64,000 nt of DNA from Ga0077555 sp963746315 (GTDB taxonomy: Bacteria; Pseudomonadota; Alphaproteobacteria; Rhizobiales; Hyphomicrobiaceae). The position numbers and the translations under genes are program-made. Location of the stretch: contig CAVVAR010000012.1 of the NCBI GenBank assembly GCA_963746315.1, positions 1,240,001 to 1,304,000 on the forward strand, in the 5' to 3' direction. Under the pieces are notes generated by a model. It saw only the letters and a program-made list of their open reading frames with translations. It made no database searches and was not told the DNA's origin. Shown piece by piece: positions 52,388-61,359 of this stretch; position 1 is the first letter of the stretch; each line of letters opens with the position of its first letter.

Positions 52388-52798
52388 ATGGGCAAGATCA
52401 TCCGGGCATCCGATCGGGCGACCAAGACGCAGCCCAATACGAACTTCACGGGCACCGTTTACGCCGACGAGGTGGTGGTGGGCGAGAAGCCCTCGCGGAT
52501 GCGTGCGACGCGCGTCTCTTTCACGCCGGGCGCGCGGACCTTCTGGCACACACATCCCGTCGGTCAGACGCTCTACTGCCTGCACGGCATCGGCCGCTAT
52601 CAGCTGGAAGGCAGCCCGCCGGTCGAGCTGCGCCCGGGCGACACCGTCGTCATCCCGCCGGACGCCAGGCATTGGCACGGCTCGGCACCGGGCCATCTTT
52701 TTGCGCATCTTGCATTGTCGGAGGTTTCTGACACCGGGGAGGGCACGAAGTGGCTCGAAGCCGTGTCCGACGCCGATTACAACCGCAAGCCGGGGTAA
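52388..52798 (+). CDS. cupin-domain protein
   Basis: A 136-residue single cupin with the full motif 1 (FWHTHPVGQTLYCLHGIGRYQ) and motif 2 (GDTVVIPPDARHWHG), so a metal site of three His and one Gln or Glu-equivalent is likely. The HTHPxGQTLY form is common in a group often near carboxymuconolactone-decarboxylase genes, not present here. AAGGAG precedes the ATG. It follows the alpha/beta-hydrolase by about 140 bases and may be co-transcribed. Confidence 0.87.
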   Translation: MGKIIRASDRATKTQPNTNFTGTVYADEVVVGEKPSRMRATRVSFTPGARTFWHTHPVGQTLYCLHGIGRYQLEGSPPVELRPGDTVVIPPDARHWHGSAPGHLFAHLALSEVSDTGEGTKWLEAVSDADYNRKPG

Positions 52799-53012
52799 CC
52801 CTCCGCCTCCGAGGCCGGGCGTTGTAGGCCGAATTGGTGTGAGCCGGAGGCGACGCGTACCCGGCAGGGGCTTGCCACTGCCGGTTGACCACGTTTGTGC
52901 GGGCCGGCCGGTCACCGCGACACGACGTGCCCGAATATGCTAATCAGGGGCAGGGCGAATCCCGTGCCGCTCAGGTGCAGCGGGCGCTGCCCCTGAAGGA
53001 CTGCCGCGCGGA

Positions 53013-54035
53013 ATGAGGGTGTTCTCTGACGATATCGCCATAGATCTCGGCACCGCCAATACGCTGGTGCACGTGTTAGGGCGCGGCATCATCATCGACG
53101 AGCCGTCGCTGGTGGCGGTCCAGAACCGCGGCGGCGTGCGTACCATGCTCGCCGTCGGCGAGCGCGCCCGCACGATGGTCGGCCGTACGCCCGAGGCCGT
53201 CGAGGCGATCCGCCCGATGCGTGACGGTGTGATCGCCGATTTCGTCGCGACAGAGGAGATGCTGCGTCAATTCATTCGGCGCGCCAAGTCGGTGCTGGGG
53301 CTGCGCCGCCCGCGCATACTGATCTGTGTTCCCGCCGGCGCCACGCCGGTGGAGCGCCGCGCCGTGTACGAGACGGCCGCCTCGGCCGGTGCCCGCCGCG
53401 TTTTCCTGATCGAGGAGCCCGTGGCGGCGGCAATCGGCGCCGGTCTGACGATCGATGATCCGGTCGCCCATATGGTCGTCGATATCGGCGGTGGAACGAC
53501 CGATATCGCCGTGCTCTCGGTCGGCGACGTGGTGGAGGCGCGGTCGCTGCGCTGCGCCGGCAATGCCATGGACGACGCTATACAACGCTACGTGCGCCGC
53601 GTGCACCACCTGCTGGTGGGCCCAGCCAGCGCCGAGCGCATCAAGATCGGTGCCGGCACGGCGAGCCGCATGCCTGGCGGCCGCGCGGCCGAGATCCGGA
53701 TCCGCGGCCGCGAGCTTCGGCACGGCAAGCCCGTATCCGTGGTGCTCACACCCGCCGATATCGCGGAGGCCCTCGAGGGACCGATCACGGATATCGCCGA
53801 GTTCATCCAGCGCACGATCGAGGAGCTGCCGCCCGAGGTTCGCGCCGACGTGCGCGAGCGTGGCGTCTCACTGTCCGGCGGTGGCGCGCTGCTCGACCGG
53901 TTGGATGTCGAGCTGCAACGCCGCGTCGGCGTCAAGTTCACCATCCCCGAGAACCCGATGCAGTGCGTGGTCACCGGCACCGCCCGAGTGCTCGAGACGC
54001 TTTCCGAGCGTCGGCACCTTCTCATCGAGCCCTGA
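53013..54035 (+). CDS. mreB: MreB-family actin homologue, not linked to mreCD
   Basis: A 340-residue actin-fold filament protein. Phosphate-1 motif DLGTANTLV (about residues 10-18), phosphate-2 VVDIGGGTTDIAV, and the adenosine motif LSGGGALLDRLD are intact, so it should bind ATP. MreB usually precedes mreC, mreD and a PBP2 gene; none is here, and the next genes are a DUF983 and a Nudix gene. It may be a second MreB (paralogue) or the sole copy moved away. The N-terminus is short, beginning MRVFSDDIAIDLG, without a clear amphipathic membrane helix. Confidence 0.9.
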   Translation: MRVFSDDIAIDLGTANTLVHVLGRGIIIDEPSLVAVQNRGGVRTMLAVGERARTMVGRTPEAVEAIRPMRDGVIADFVATEEMLRQFIRRAKSVLGLRRPRILICVPAGATPVERRAVYETAASAGARRVFLIEEPVAAAIGAGLTIDDPVAHMVVDIGGGTTDIAVLSVGDVVEARSLRCAGNAMDDAIQRYVRRVHHLLVGPASAERIKIGAGTASRMPGGRAAEIRIRGRELRHGKPVSVVLTPADIAEALEGPITDIAEFIQRTIEELPPEVRADVRERGVSLSGGGALLDRLDVELQRRVGVKFTIPENPMQCVVTGTARVLETLSERRHLLIEP

Positions 54036-54137
54036 CTTGCCCTGGTCACGACTGCGACAGTAGCGCTTGGCGCAGCGCTTGCGCGACACCGCCTCGATCT
54101 CGTTTACTTGATTGTCGATCCTGCCGAGGAGTTCATC

Positions 54138-54620
54138 ATGCCAATCAGCCACGAGGCTGGATACGAGGGCGCCCGAGTGGCCGCTCGACCGGAGCGCCGG
54201 GTGCCGCCTGCGCTTCTGCGCGGTGCGGCAGGGCGGTGCCCGGCCTGCGGAGTTGGCAAGCTTTTTTCGTCCTACCTGAAGGTTGCGGACGCCTGCCCCC
54301 ATTGCGGCGAGGCTCTACATCATCAGCGTGCCGATGACGCGCCTGCTTACTTCACGATGTTCGTCGTCGGCCATCTGGTCGTGGGCGGCGTTCTGAGCGT
54401 AGAGAAAGCTTTTGCCCCCCCGACGTGGGTGCAACTCGCGGTCTGGTTGCCGATGACGCTGGTGCTGAGCTTGGCGTTGCTTCCTGTGATCAAGGGCGGG
54501 CTGGTGGCCCTGCAATGGGCCTTGCGTATGCACGGCTTCGGCAGCGGTCGCGACCCGGCATTGCCGCCCGTTGACCCGGCGACGGAGATCGCGCTTCCAA
54601 CCCGAGGACCGGCCGCATGA
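54138..54620 (+). CDS. DUF983 family zinc-ribbon membrane protein
   Basis: A 160-residue protein: N-terminal zinc ribbon (RCPACGVGKLF and ACPHCGEAL) followed by two membrane helices (TMFVVGHLVVGGVLSVE and WLPMTLVLSLALLPVI). In some alphaproteobacteria this family lies near cytochrome oxidase genes; here it is coupled to a Nudix gene by an ATGA overlap. ATG at 54138 follows GAGGAG. Function unknown. Confidence 0.88.
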   Translation: MPISHEAGYEGARVAARPERRVPPALLRGAAGRCPACGVGKLFSSYLKVADACPHCGEALHHQRADDAPAYFTMFVVGHLVVGGVLSVEKAFAPPTWVQLAVWLPMTLVLSLALLPVIKGGLVALQWALRMHGFGSGRDPALPPVDPATEIALPTRGPAA

Positions 54621-55390
54621 CCTTGAAGACGCCGACAGCCGATCCTGCGCCGCCAGAATCGGCTCCAGCCCCCGCCCGGTCTCCGGCCCTTCGTCCTCGC
54701 GACGCAGCGACCCTGATCCTCGTCGATCGCACGACGGCGCTGCCGCGCGTACTGCTGGGGAAGCGGCGCATGGACATGAAGTTCATGCCGGGCAAGTACG
54801 TTTTTCCAGGTGGCCGGGTCGACAGGGCCGATCGGGCCGTGGCCAGTGCCGACGAGCTGGCGCAGCACGAATTGGACAAGCTCCTGTTCGATATGAAGGG
54901 AAGCGCCAGCCTAACCAAGGCCCGCGCCTTGGCGCTGGCCGCGATACGCGAGACCTATGAGGAGGCGGGCATCATACTCGGCGCGCCGCTGTCGGGCCAG
55001 ACCCCGCCCGCTGACGCGTCCTGGCGCCGGTTTTTCGAGCAAGGCTTCGTGCCGAGGCTTTCGCCACTCACGTTCTTTGCCCGCGCGATTACGCCGCCGG
55101 GGCGCCCCCGGCGCTTCGACACCCGCTTTTTCTGCGCGGAAGCGTCGATGATCTCGTTTCGAGGCACGCCGCCCGACGATGAGCTGTCCGACCTTGTTTG
55201 GATGGCCATCGAGGAGGCCCGCAGCCTTGATTTGCCACCAATCACCCGGGTCATCCTCGAGGATCTGGGCGACCGCCTGAAGGTAGGACCACTCGGAGCC
55301 GCGGACGCCCCAGTGCCCTACTATTTCCACAAGAGTGGGACCTTCCGACGCCAACTGATCACCACGGCGTCGGATCAATCTTCGGCTTGA
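54617..55390 (+). CDS. Nudix hydrolase (NUDT19-like)
   Basis: A 257-residue pyrophosphohydrolase. The Nudix box is split by an insertion: it opens FPGGRVDRAD (about 60-69) and continues AAIRETYEEAGI (about 108-119), so the RExxEExG catalytic part is intact. This insertion layout recalls NUDT19-type CoA/acyl-CoA diphosphatases. The start overlaps the DUF983 stop by four bases. Substrate is not shown by the sequence. Confidence 0.88.
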   Translation: MTLKTPTADPAPPESAPAPARSPALRPRDAATLILVDRTTALPRVLLGKRRMDMKFMPGKYVFPGGRVDRADRAVASADELAQHELDKLLFDMKGSASLTKARALALAAIRETYEEAGIILGAPLSGQTPPADASWRRFFEQGFVPRLSPLTFFARAITPPGRPRRFDTRFFCAEASMISFRGTPPDDELSDLVWMAIEEARSLDLPPITRVILEDLGDRLKVGPLGAADAPVPYYFHKSGTFRRQLITTASDQSSA

Positions 55391-55458
55391 CTTGACCGTC
55401 AGCTAGATTAAGACATTTCGACTGCATCAACCGCGCAAAAAACCGTCACGGGACCGTC

Positions 55459-55626
55459 ATGGCCAAGCCTGTAACTCAGAAAATCAAACTTCTCAGCTCA
55501 GCCGGCACGGGCTTTTTTTATGTGACCAAGAAGAACCCGCGCACGTCGACGGAAAAGATCGTCATGCGCAAGTACGACCCCGTCGCGCGCAAGCATGTTG
55601 AATTCAAAGAAACCAAGATCAAGTAG
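55459..55626 (+). CDS. rpmG: 50S ribosomal protein L33
   Basis: A 55-residue ribosomal protein: MAKPVTQKIKLLSSAGTGFF, then YVTKKNPRTSTEKIVMRKYD, ending HVEFKETKIK. It lacks the zinc Cys pairs (C- form), normal for proteobacteria. Too short for routine ORF lists. The position downstream of a Nudix gene and before pleD matches a common Rhizobiales order. Confidence 0.97.
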   Translation: MAKPVTQKIKLLSSAGTGFFYVTKKNPRTSTEKIVMRKYDPVARKHVEFKETKIK

Positions 55627-56345
55627 GAAGCCTGCCGGACTGGCCTGGTTCTGGGCCTCGTCCGCTCCAACGATCGCTTTAAGGAATTTCGCACCCGCTG
55701 TGGTGGCCTGGACTGCTCTGCTAGAGTCTCTGGATCGATAGCACCTCGATTGCGACACGGCGCTGTAGCATCCGGCGCCGCTTGATCGGCTCACTCATCG
55801 CTGAGAGAGGCCAAGCCCGTCACTGGTCTCGGCAGCGGGGTAACGAAACCGAGCAGTGACGGGCTGGCCAACCAAGCGTTGAGCCAAAGAGGGCGTTGGC
55901 GCGACGCTCGGCAGACGTTGACCTGAGCGCCTTGGCGCACGCATTTTTCTGCGCCATAGCTCGGTCGAATTAAGCTGTCTGCGTTGCCATGGAGGCGCGA
56001 CAGACCATTACGTACGGGCTTTTGCCCGACTGGGAGATAGTCGAAACACGGCAGGTAACCTGGTAAGACTGACAGATCGCTGTGTGCTCTGCAAGCATCA
56101 ATCCTCAGATTTCATTGGGCCAATCCAGACCTCCCGCGCTCGGAACTTCGCTGCACGATCCGTCTGATTTTGGCGCCCGTTGCCGCCGAGGATTTCGCTG
56201 ACAGTAACCTTATAGTTGTGGGTAAGTTGATCCGCAACTGAAAAAAATGCGGAAAAAATTGCAATTCTGCGCGACGTCGTCAGTCGACGCCGTGGTGCCG
56301 GTCTCTGGCCGCGGAGCAGTCAGCCGCAGGGCTCCGATAGTCGGA
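55627..56345. other. 719-base region between rpmG and pleD, no protein gene seen
   Basis: Contains the extended hairpin at 55809-55869 and an AT-rich zone (56205-56265). No tRNA features or convincing short gene were found on either strand. Long enough to encode a structured RNA. Confidence 0.45.
55809..55869. repeat. 61-base extended hairpin, possible structured RNA or repeat
   Basis: Outer GGCC/GGCC (55809-55812, 55866-55869), then a 12-base perfect stem AGCCCGTCACTG/CAGTGACGGGCT, then inner CTCGG/CCGAG, closing a 16-base loop; only a one-base bulge and a two-base bulge, both on the left arm. It stands alone in the gap, 180 bases after rpmG, with no T-run on either side, so it is not a standard terminator. 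Confidence 0.6.
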
Positions 56346-57716
56346 TCAGGCCGCGTCGGCGACGACCCGATTGCGCCCGCCGCGCTTCGCGGTGTAGAGC
56401 GCCGTATCTGCTCTCTTGAACAGCGATTCCGGGGTATCCTCGCGCCGCTCGAGCGTCGAAACGCCAACACTAGCCGTTACGGCGAGCGTGCTTTGCGCGT
56501 TGACTTGGAACGGCTCGGCCGCGATGCAGGCCCGCACCCGTTCTGCAACCTGCATTGCCCGCGATAGCTCGGTGTCGGGCATGATGATCACGAACTCCTC
56601 GCCCCCTAGCCGGCATGCTAGGTCGATGCCGCGCGTATTCCGCCGCAAGCGGGTTGCGAACTCTCGGAGCACGTTGTCGCCAGCGTCGTGACCGTAGGTG
56701 TCGTTGACTTTCTTGAAGTAGTCGATATCGGCGACCAGGACCGAGAGGGTCCGCCCCGACTGCGTCGCCTGGTTCACCAGCGTAGCGAGATGGCTTTCCA
56801 TGTACCGGCGGTTGTGAAGGCCGGTCAGCGGATCGGTGATCGCGTGCTCCATGCCCTGATCGAGCTTGGCGCGGAGCAGGTCCGCGTGGCGCTTGCGCTT
56901 GATCTGCGTCTTGATGCGCGCAAGCAACTCGTTTTTGTCGAGCGGGCGAAGCACGTAGTCGTTCACACCCATGTCGAGGCCGCGCAGCAGTCGCGCCTCG
57001 TCGCCGGGATCGACCATCATGACGATTGGCAGGTGCCGGGTCCGGTCGAGAGAGCGAACCTGAGAGCAAAGCCTCAATCCGTCGGCACCCGACAAAGACA
57101 GGCTGACGATGAGGAGATCGAAGCTCTGCTCGCCCATGCGGAGCAGCGCGGCCTGGGGATCGCGCTCGACGACCACCGAATGGGTCTTGGCGAGACCCTC
57201 GACGATCCGCTGTGCCGACCTGGGATGATCCTCGACAAGCAGGACATGTCCGTGCGCGGCGGCCTCGGTCCATTCGGCTATGCCGCCGGGTCCGAAGCCG
57301 AGATCCTGTGTCGTCGATGCCCGCATCATGAGCTCGTCGGCCAGAACCTTGAGGCGCGCGAGACTGCGGACACGCGTAATGAGCGCGATATCGTCGACAG
57401 GTTTGGTCAGGAAGTCGTCGGCCCCTGCTTCGAGGCCCTCGACCTTGTCGGACGGTTGATCGAGCGCGGTGACCATGATGACAGGAACATGCGCATGCTG
57501 CGGGCTCTGCTTGATCCGCCGACACACCTCGAAACCGTCCATGCCGGGCATCATGACGTCGAGCAGCACGACATCGACCCGCTCGCGGGCGATGATCTCG
57601 AGCGCGGCGCGCCCACTGTTGGCCGTCAGTATCTCGAAATATTCGGCCGATAGCCGAGCCTCGAGCAGTTTGACGTTTGCCAGTATGTCGTCAACGACGA
57701 GAACGCGGGCGGTCAT
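56346..57716 (-). CDS. pleD: PleD-type response regulator with diguanylate cyclase output
   Basis: A 456-residue protein that makes cyclic di-GMP. Receiver 1 (1-120) has the phospho-acceptor Asp53 (VVLLDVMMPGMDG) and acidic pair Asp9-Asp10. Receiver 2 (about 155-285) is degenerate: VEDHP keeps one acid, and the acceptor position reads LLIVSLSLSGADG with no Asp, as expected of a dimerisation adaptor. The GGDEF domain has the active-site loop GGEEF (about 370) and start DPLTGLHNRRY; an RxxD inhibitory site is probably in the segment RRNTRGID. Downstream of divK, 30 bases apart. Confidence 0.95.
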   Translation of the reverse strand: MTARVLVVDDILANVKLLEARLSAEYFEILTANSGRAALEIIARERVDVVLLDVMMPGMDGFEVCRRIKQSPQHAHVPVIMVTALDQPSDKVEGLEAGADDFLTKPVDDIALITRVRSLARLKVLADELMMRASTTQDLGFGPGGIAEWTEAAAHGHVLLVEDHPRSAQRIVEGLAKTHSVVVERDPQAALLRMGEQSFDLLIVSLSLSGADGLRLCSQVRSLDRTRHLPIVMMVDPGDEARLLRGLDMGVNDYVLRPLDKNELLARIKTQIKRKRHADLLRAKLDQGMEHAITDPLTGLHNRRYMESHLATLVNQATQSGRTLSVLVADIDYFKKVNDTYGHDAGDNVLREFATRLRRNTRGIDLACRLGGEEFVIIMPDTELSRAMQVAERVRACIAAEPFQVNAQSTLAVTASVGVSTLERREDTPESLFKRADTALYTAKRGGRNRVVADAA

Positions 57717-57746
57717 TGATGGGCTTTCCGGAGGTCGCGAGAGGGA

Positions 57747-58118
57747 TCATGCATCGCCAATGAAGCGGCGCACGGTTTCGATGAAGGGGCCGATGGTGAT
57801 GGGCTTCGAGATGTAGGCCTCGCACCCGCCCCTGCGGATTCGTTCCTCGTCGCCCTTCATGGCGAAGGCGGTGACGGCCACCACCGGGATGTCCCTTAGG
57901 CGATCATCCTCCTTGAGCCACTTCGTCACCTCGAGGCCGGAAACCTCGGGCAGCTGGATATCCATCAGAATGAGGCTGGGCGTGTGCTCGCGGGCGATCG
58001 CCAGAGCTTCGGTGCCGCTGCGGGCCTGCAGTGTCGCATAGCCGTAGGCTTCGAGCAGATCGTTGAAGAGCTTCATATTGAGCTCGTTGTCCTCGACGAT
58101 GAGGACGGTCTTGCGCAT
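57747..58118 (-). CDS. divK: cell-cycle response regulator DivK
   Basis: A 123-residue single receiver domain. MRKTVLIVEDNELNMKLFND is the standard DivK opening, with Asp10 acidic pocket and Asp53 phospho-acceptor (LILMDIQLPE), Thr in VVAVTAFAMKGDE and Lys in AYISKPI. DivK and PleD are both controlled by the kinases DivJ and PleC in Caulobacter. The ATG at 58118 has GAGGG upstream; a longer start 19 codons before (MTYQENV) is possible. The gene order divK-pleD and the divergent DUF3572 gene are conserved in Rhizobiales. Confidence 0.96.
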   Translation of the reverse strand: MRKTVLIVEDNELNMKLFNDLLEAYGYATLQARSGTEALAIAREHTPSLILMDIQLPEVSGLEVTKWLKEDDRLRDIPVVAVTAFAMKGDEERIRRGGCEAYISKPITIGPFIETVRRFIGDA

Positions 58119-58308
58119 ACCGCCGACCCTCGCGGGACGATTCTCGAAGTTGCGCACGTTTTCCTGATATGTCATCCGCCTGCCGCCCGCCCGGCGCACC
58201 CCTCGGTTGTCTTGCACCGATTCGAGGGAGCTGTTGGTTTCGAGTTTGGCTGAAAGAGCTAACCAATTGTTTAAGATGTGGAGGCAGGAGCATGACCAGG
58301 AGATTTGG

Positions 58309-58614
58309 ATGCGTGATGCGCGCCGCCCGCGACGGATGACCAAAGAGACCGCCGAGGCCATCGCAGCCCAGGCCTTCCTGTTCCTGGCCGAGGATGGGGG
58401 GCGGCTGGGGCGGTTCTTGACGGAGACCGGCCTCGACCCCTCCGCTTTGCGCCAAAGCGCCGGCGATCTTACCATTCTCTCGGCCGTGCTCGGTCATCTC
58501 ATGGCGGACGAATCCTCCCTTCTCGCGTTTGCGGCGAATGCCGGCATCGCGCCCGAGGACGTAGCCGGAGCCGAGGCTGAGCTCGGTGGAGGAGCACCAT
58601 GGGAGAGCACATGA
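58309..58614 (+). CDS. DUF3572 family protein
   Basis: A 101-residue helical protein: TKETAEAIAAQAFLFLAEDG, then RLGRFLTETGLDPSALRQSA, then AVLGHLMADESSLLAFAANA. The ATG at 58309 has AGGAG six bases upstream; MTKET at 58336 is an alternative. It is divergent from divK, a placement found in many relatives, which may mean shared regulation with the cell-cycle pair. No biochemical role is known. It overlaps the ROK gene by 16 bases. Confidence 0.88.
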   Translation: MRDARRPRRMTKETAEAIAAQAFLFLAEDGGRLGRFLTETGLDPSALRQSAGDLTILSAVLGHLMADESSLLAFAANAGIAPEDVAGAEAELGGGAPWEST

Positions 58615-59513
58615 CCCAGCTTCGCATTGGGATAGACCTCGGGGGCACCAAGATCGAGGGGGTCGCGCTGGCGTCCGACGGTCGCGAGCTGACGCGTCGT
58701 CGTATTCCAGCTCCCGCTGGTGACTATGCCAAGACGATCGAGGCCCTCGCCGGGCTGGTCGGCGACCTCGAGCGAGCGGCCGGCGGATCCGCCACCGTCG
58801 GGATCGGCATGCCCGGATCGATCTCCCCGGCGACGGAGCTGGTTCAGAACGCCAATTCGGTCTGGCTCAACGGTCGCCCCTTGCGCCGGGATCTCGAGAA
58901 GGTTTTGGATCGGCCGCTCCGCTTCGCCAATGATGCGAACTGTTTTGCCGTGTCCGAGGCGACGGACGGGGCTGGTGCCGGCGCCGCCAGCGTGTTGGGT
59001 GTCATTCTCGGGACCGGTTGCGGCGGCGGTATCGTCATCGGCGGCCGGATCGTCGACGGGCCCCGCGGCATCGGCGGCGAATGGGGCCATAACCCTTTGC
59101 CTTGGATGACGTCTGACGAGCATCCCGGCCCGACGTGCTGGTGCGGGCGCCGGGGTTGCATGGAGGTCTGGGTGTCGGGCACCGGCCTCGCCGCCGACCA
59201 CAGGCGCGCCACCGGCGACGAGGTTACGGCGGAGGAGGTGGTCGCGAGGGCCGGTGCCGGCGACAAAGCGGCACGCGCGACACTCGATCGACACGCCGAC
59301 CGGCTGGCACGCGGGCTCGCCCACGTCGTCAATCTGATCGATCCGGAGATAATCGTGCTGGGCGGCGGCCTGTCGCAGCTCGACCACCTCTATGCCGAGG
59401 TGCCTGGCCTCATGCAGCGCTGGATCTTTGCCGATGCGCCTTCGGTGAGCTTGCGTCCGCCGCGATGGGGCGACGCATCGGGCGTGCGCGGCGCAGCATG
59501 GCTCTGGTCGTGA
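58599..59513 (+). CDS. ROK family sugar kinase
   Basis: A 304-residue sugar kinase. ATP motif DLGGTKIEGVAL (near residue 13), the sugar-site EWGHNPLP (Glu-x-Gly-His), and the ROK zinc cluster CWCGRRGCMEVWVSG are all intact. NDANCFAVSEA carries the catalytic Asp. Substrates of this group are fructose, glucose or N-acetylglucosamine/mannosamine. The ATG at 58599 follows GGAGGAGCACC and overlaps the DUF3572 stop, giving coupling; MTQLRIG at 58611 is the alternative start. Confidence 0.92.
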   Translation: MGEHMTQLRIGIDLGGTKIEGVALASDGRELTRRRIPAPAGDYAKTIEALAGLVGDLERAAGGSATVGIGMPGSISPATELVQNANSVWLNGRPLRRDLEKVLDRPLRFANDANCFAVSEATDGAGAGAASVLGVILGTGCGGGIVIGGRIVDGPRGIGGEWGHNPLPWMTSDEHPGPTCWCGRRGCMEVWVSGTGLAADHRRATGDEVTAEEVVARAGAGDKAARATLDRHADRLARGLAHVVNLIDPEIIVLGGGLSQLDHLYAEVPGLMQRWIFADAPSVSLRPPRWGDASGVRGAAWLWS

Positions 59514-59537
59514 GCGCCCGCTTGCTGGCGCTCACCC

Positions 59538-60986
59538 TCAATGCGCGTTGCGGAACGCCTTCGGCGACAGCACCGTCAGAATGATGATGTAGATGTCGAG
59601 CGCGATCGACCAGTTGTCGATGTAGTAGAGGTCATGCGTGATGCGGCTGCGCATCGCGTGCTCGGTCTGGGTCAGGCCACGATAGCCGTTGACCTGGGCC
59701 CACCCGGTGATGCCCGGCTTTACGTTGAGACGCCTGACGTAGCGGCGGATGATACGCTCGTAATGCTTGTCGTGCGCCAGGGCGTGCGGCCGCGGGCCGA
59801 CGAGCGACATATCGCCGAGCAGGACGTTGATCAGCTGCGGCAGCTCGTCGATGTTGAGGCGGCGAAGCACGCGCCCGACTCGCGTCACGCGCGGGTCGTT
59901 GGCGACGGCCTGCTTGATGTTGGCGCCGTCGTCCATCGTCGTCATCGTGCGGAATTTCCAGATCGCGAACTCGCGTTGGTTGAAGCCGCGCCGACGCTGG
60001 CGAAAGAAGACGGGACCCGGACTGTCGAGCTTGATCAGAAGCCCGACCAGGACGAGGAGGGGCGCCAGGATCAACAGTCCGGTCAGCGCGAGCAGGACGT
60101 CGAACACCCGCTTGAGCGCCTGCTGGAACGGGTTGAGCGGCGCACTGCGCAAAGCCAGCGTGCGGGCCTTGCCAATCCGCGCCGACTGCAGGCCGGGAAA
60201 ACGGGTTGCGATCGCCAGCTGGCCCAGGTGGACCGCGACCGGCAGGTCCATGAACCGATCGGCAATGCGCGGGCCCAGGCCGGCTCTTTCCCTGTCGTCG
60301 AGTAGGATCAGGACGTCGTTGATGCCGATCGTCCGCGCCTTGTCCAAAGCCCATTCGATCCGCTCGTCGAGCGAGGCACCGCGATGCGCGCCCTCATCCT
60401 CGCGCGGCAGGCTCACAGTTGCCGTCACCTCGACGCCGGTCTCGGCTATGGAATGCTGCTCGACGAAACGAGCGACACTCGCCGACGAGCCGATGACGAG
60501 AAGTCGGCGGGGCATCACGACGCCGCGCCCGACCAGAGCTTTGAGGCCACGCCGTATCGCGGCATCGGCGACGACGACGGTCGCACCACCGAGCACGAAG
60601 AACAATGCCAAGCCACCGCGCGATGCGCTACCCGTCGTCTTGGTGAGGAAAGCGAGAGCGGCCAGCGCGAAGAATGCGTAGGTCCACACGTTCAGGATGC
60701 GTGAGAGCGTCCTGCGGCCGGTGAGGAAATTATCAGCCCGGTAGTCGGTGCCGAACAGGAACGGCAGCGTATACAGGAGGCTGGCGAGCACACCGACATC
60801 GATGAACGACTGCAGCTGGCCGGCGTGACCGTAGGCAAACTGATGCCAGATCGCCCCGGTGATCGCAGATACGGCTATGATCGCGGCCATCTCAACTGCC
60901 GCAATCATGGCGCCCGTCATGCCGCTGCTAAGCGAGAGCAATTGCCAGCGGTTGGATTTCCCCGCCTCGAGCACGCTGACGAACAT
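59538..60986 (-). CDS. undecaprenyl-phosphate sugar phosphotransferase (WcaJ/ExoY family, exopolysaccharide priming)
   Basis: A 482-residue membrane enzyme that starts exopolysaccharide repeat units by moving a sugar-1-phosphate to undecaprenyl phosphate. Four N-terminal helices (to about residue 130) precede a Rossmann-like CoA-binding region (VVMPRRLLVIGSS, GVEVTATVSLP). The catalytic domain starts with the membrane hairpin KRVFDVLLALTGLLILAPLL and has SPGPVFFRQRRRGFN, KFRTM, then DELPQLINVLLGDMSLVGPR, ending ITGWAQVNGYRG and YYIDNWS. ATG at 60986 follows GAGGGG. No other polysaccharide gene lies close. Confidence 0.94.
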   Translation of the reverse strand: MFVSVLEAGKSNRWQLLSLSSGMTGAMIAAVEMAAIIAVSAITGAIWHQFAYGHAGQLQSFIDVGVLASLLYTLPFLFGTDYRADNFLTGRRTLSRILNVWTYAFFALAALAFLTKTTGSASRGGLALFFVLGGATVVVADAAIRRGLKALVGRGVVMPRRLLVIGSSASVARFVEQHSIAETGVEVTATVSLPREDEGAHRGASLDERIEWALDKARTIGINDVLILLDDRERAGLGPRIADRFMDLPVAVHLGQLAIATRFPGLQSARIGKARTLALRSAPLNPFQQALKRVFDVLLALTGLLILAPLLVLVGLLIKLDSPGPVFFRQRRRGFNQREFAIWKFRTMTTMDDGANIKQAVANDPRVTRVGRVLRRLNIDELPQLINVLLGDMSLVGPRPHALAHDKHYERIIRRYVRRLNVKPGITGWAQVNGYRGLTQTEHAMRSRITHDLYYIDNWSIALDIYIIILTVLSPKAFRNAH

Positions 60987-61359
60987 GACCAACCCCTCGG
61001 CACGCATATTGTGCAAAGCAGCAAATCAGGGCGCACCTGATCGCGTCATTCGTCGACGCGTGCTGCTTTCGTCTCACCCTGTAGCCCCAAAAGACCCGAT
61101 CTGAGGCGATGAGCAACCGTTTTTTAAGAGATGATTTTACCTTTGAAAAGCACAAATTTAGCGGATCAAGCTAAATTCTGATGGAGCCGTTGCTCCGTGT
61201 TCGCTGCAAGGCTTCGCGGCTGTTCGTCGAAATATGACGACAACCCCCTGATTTGTCTAGGGAACGATTGCTGCGGTGCGATCATTGCTGATTGCGCCGA
61301 GAGCCTGGGGCGTTCCCGCTCCGGTTGGTCAAATTCTCTTGTCTGCCTCCAGTTGCCCG
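60987..61359. other. upstream region of the glycosylphosphotransferase gene
   Basis: About 370 bases, AT-rich between 61115 and 61175 (runs such as TTTTTTAAGAGATGATTTTA), which suits a promoter for the leftward exopolysaccharide gene. No gene seen. It could be a site for MucR, which prefers AT-rich DNA (inference). Confidence 0.45.
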
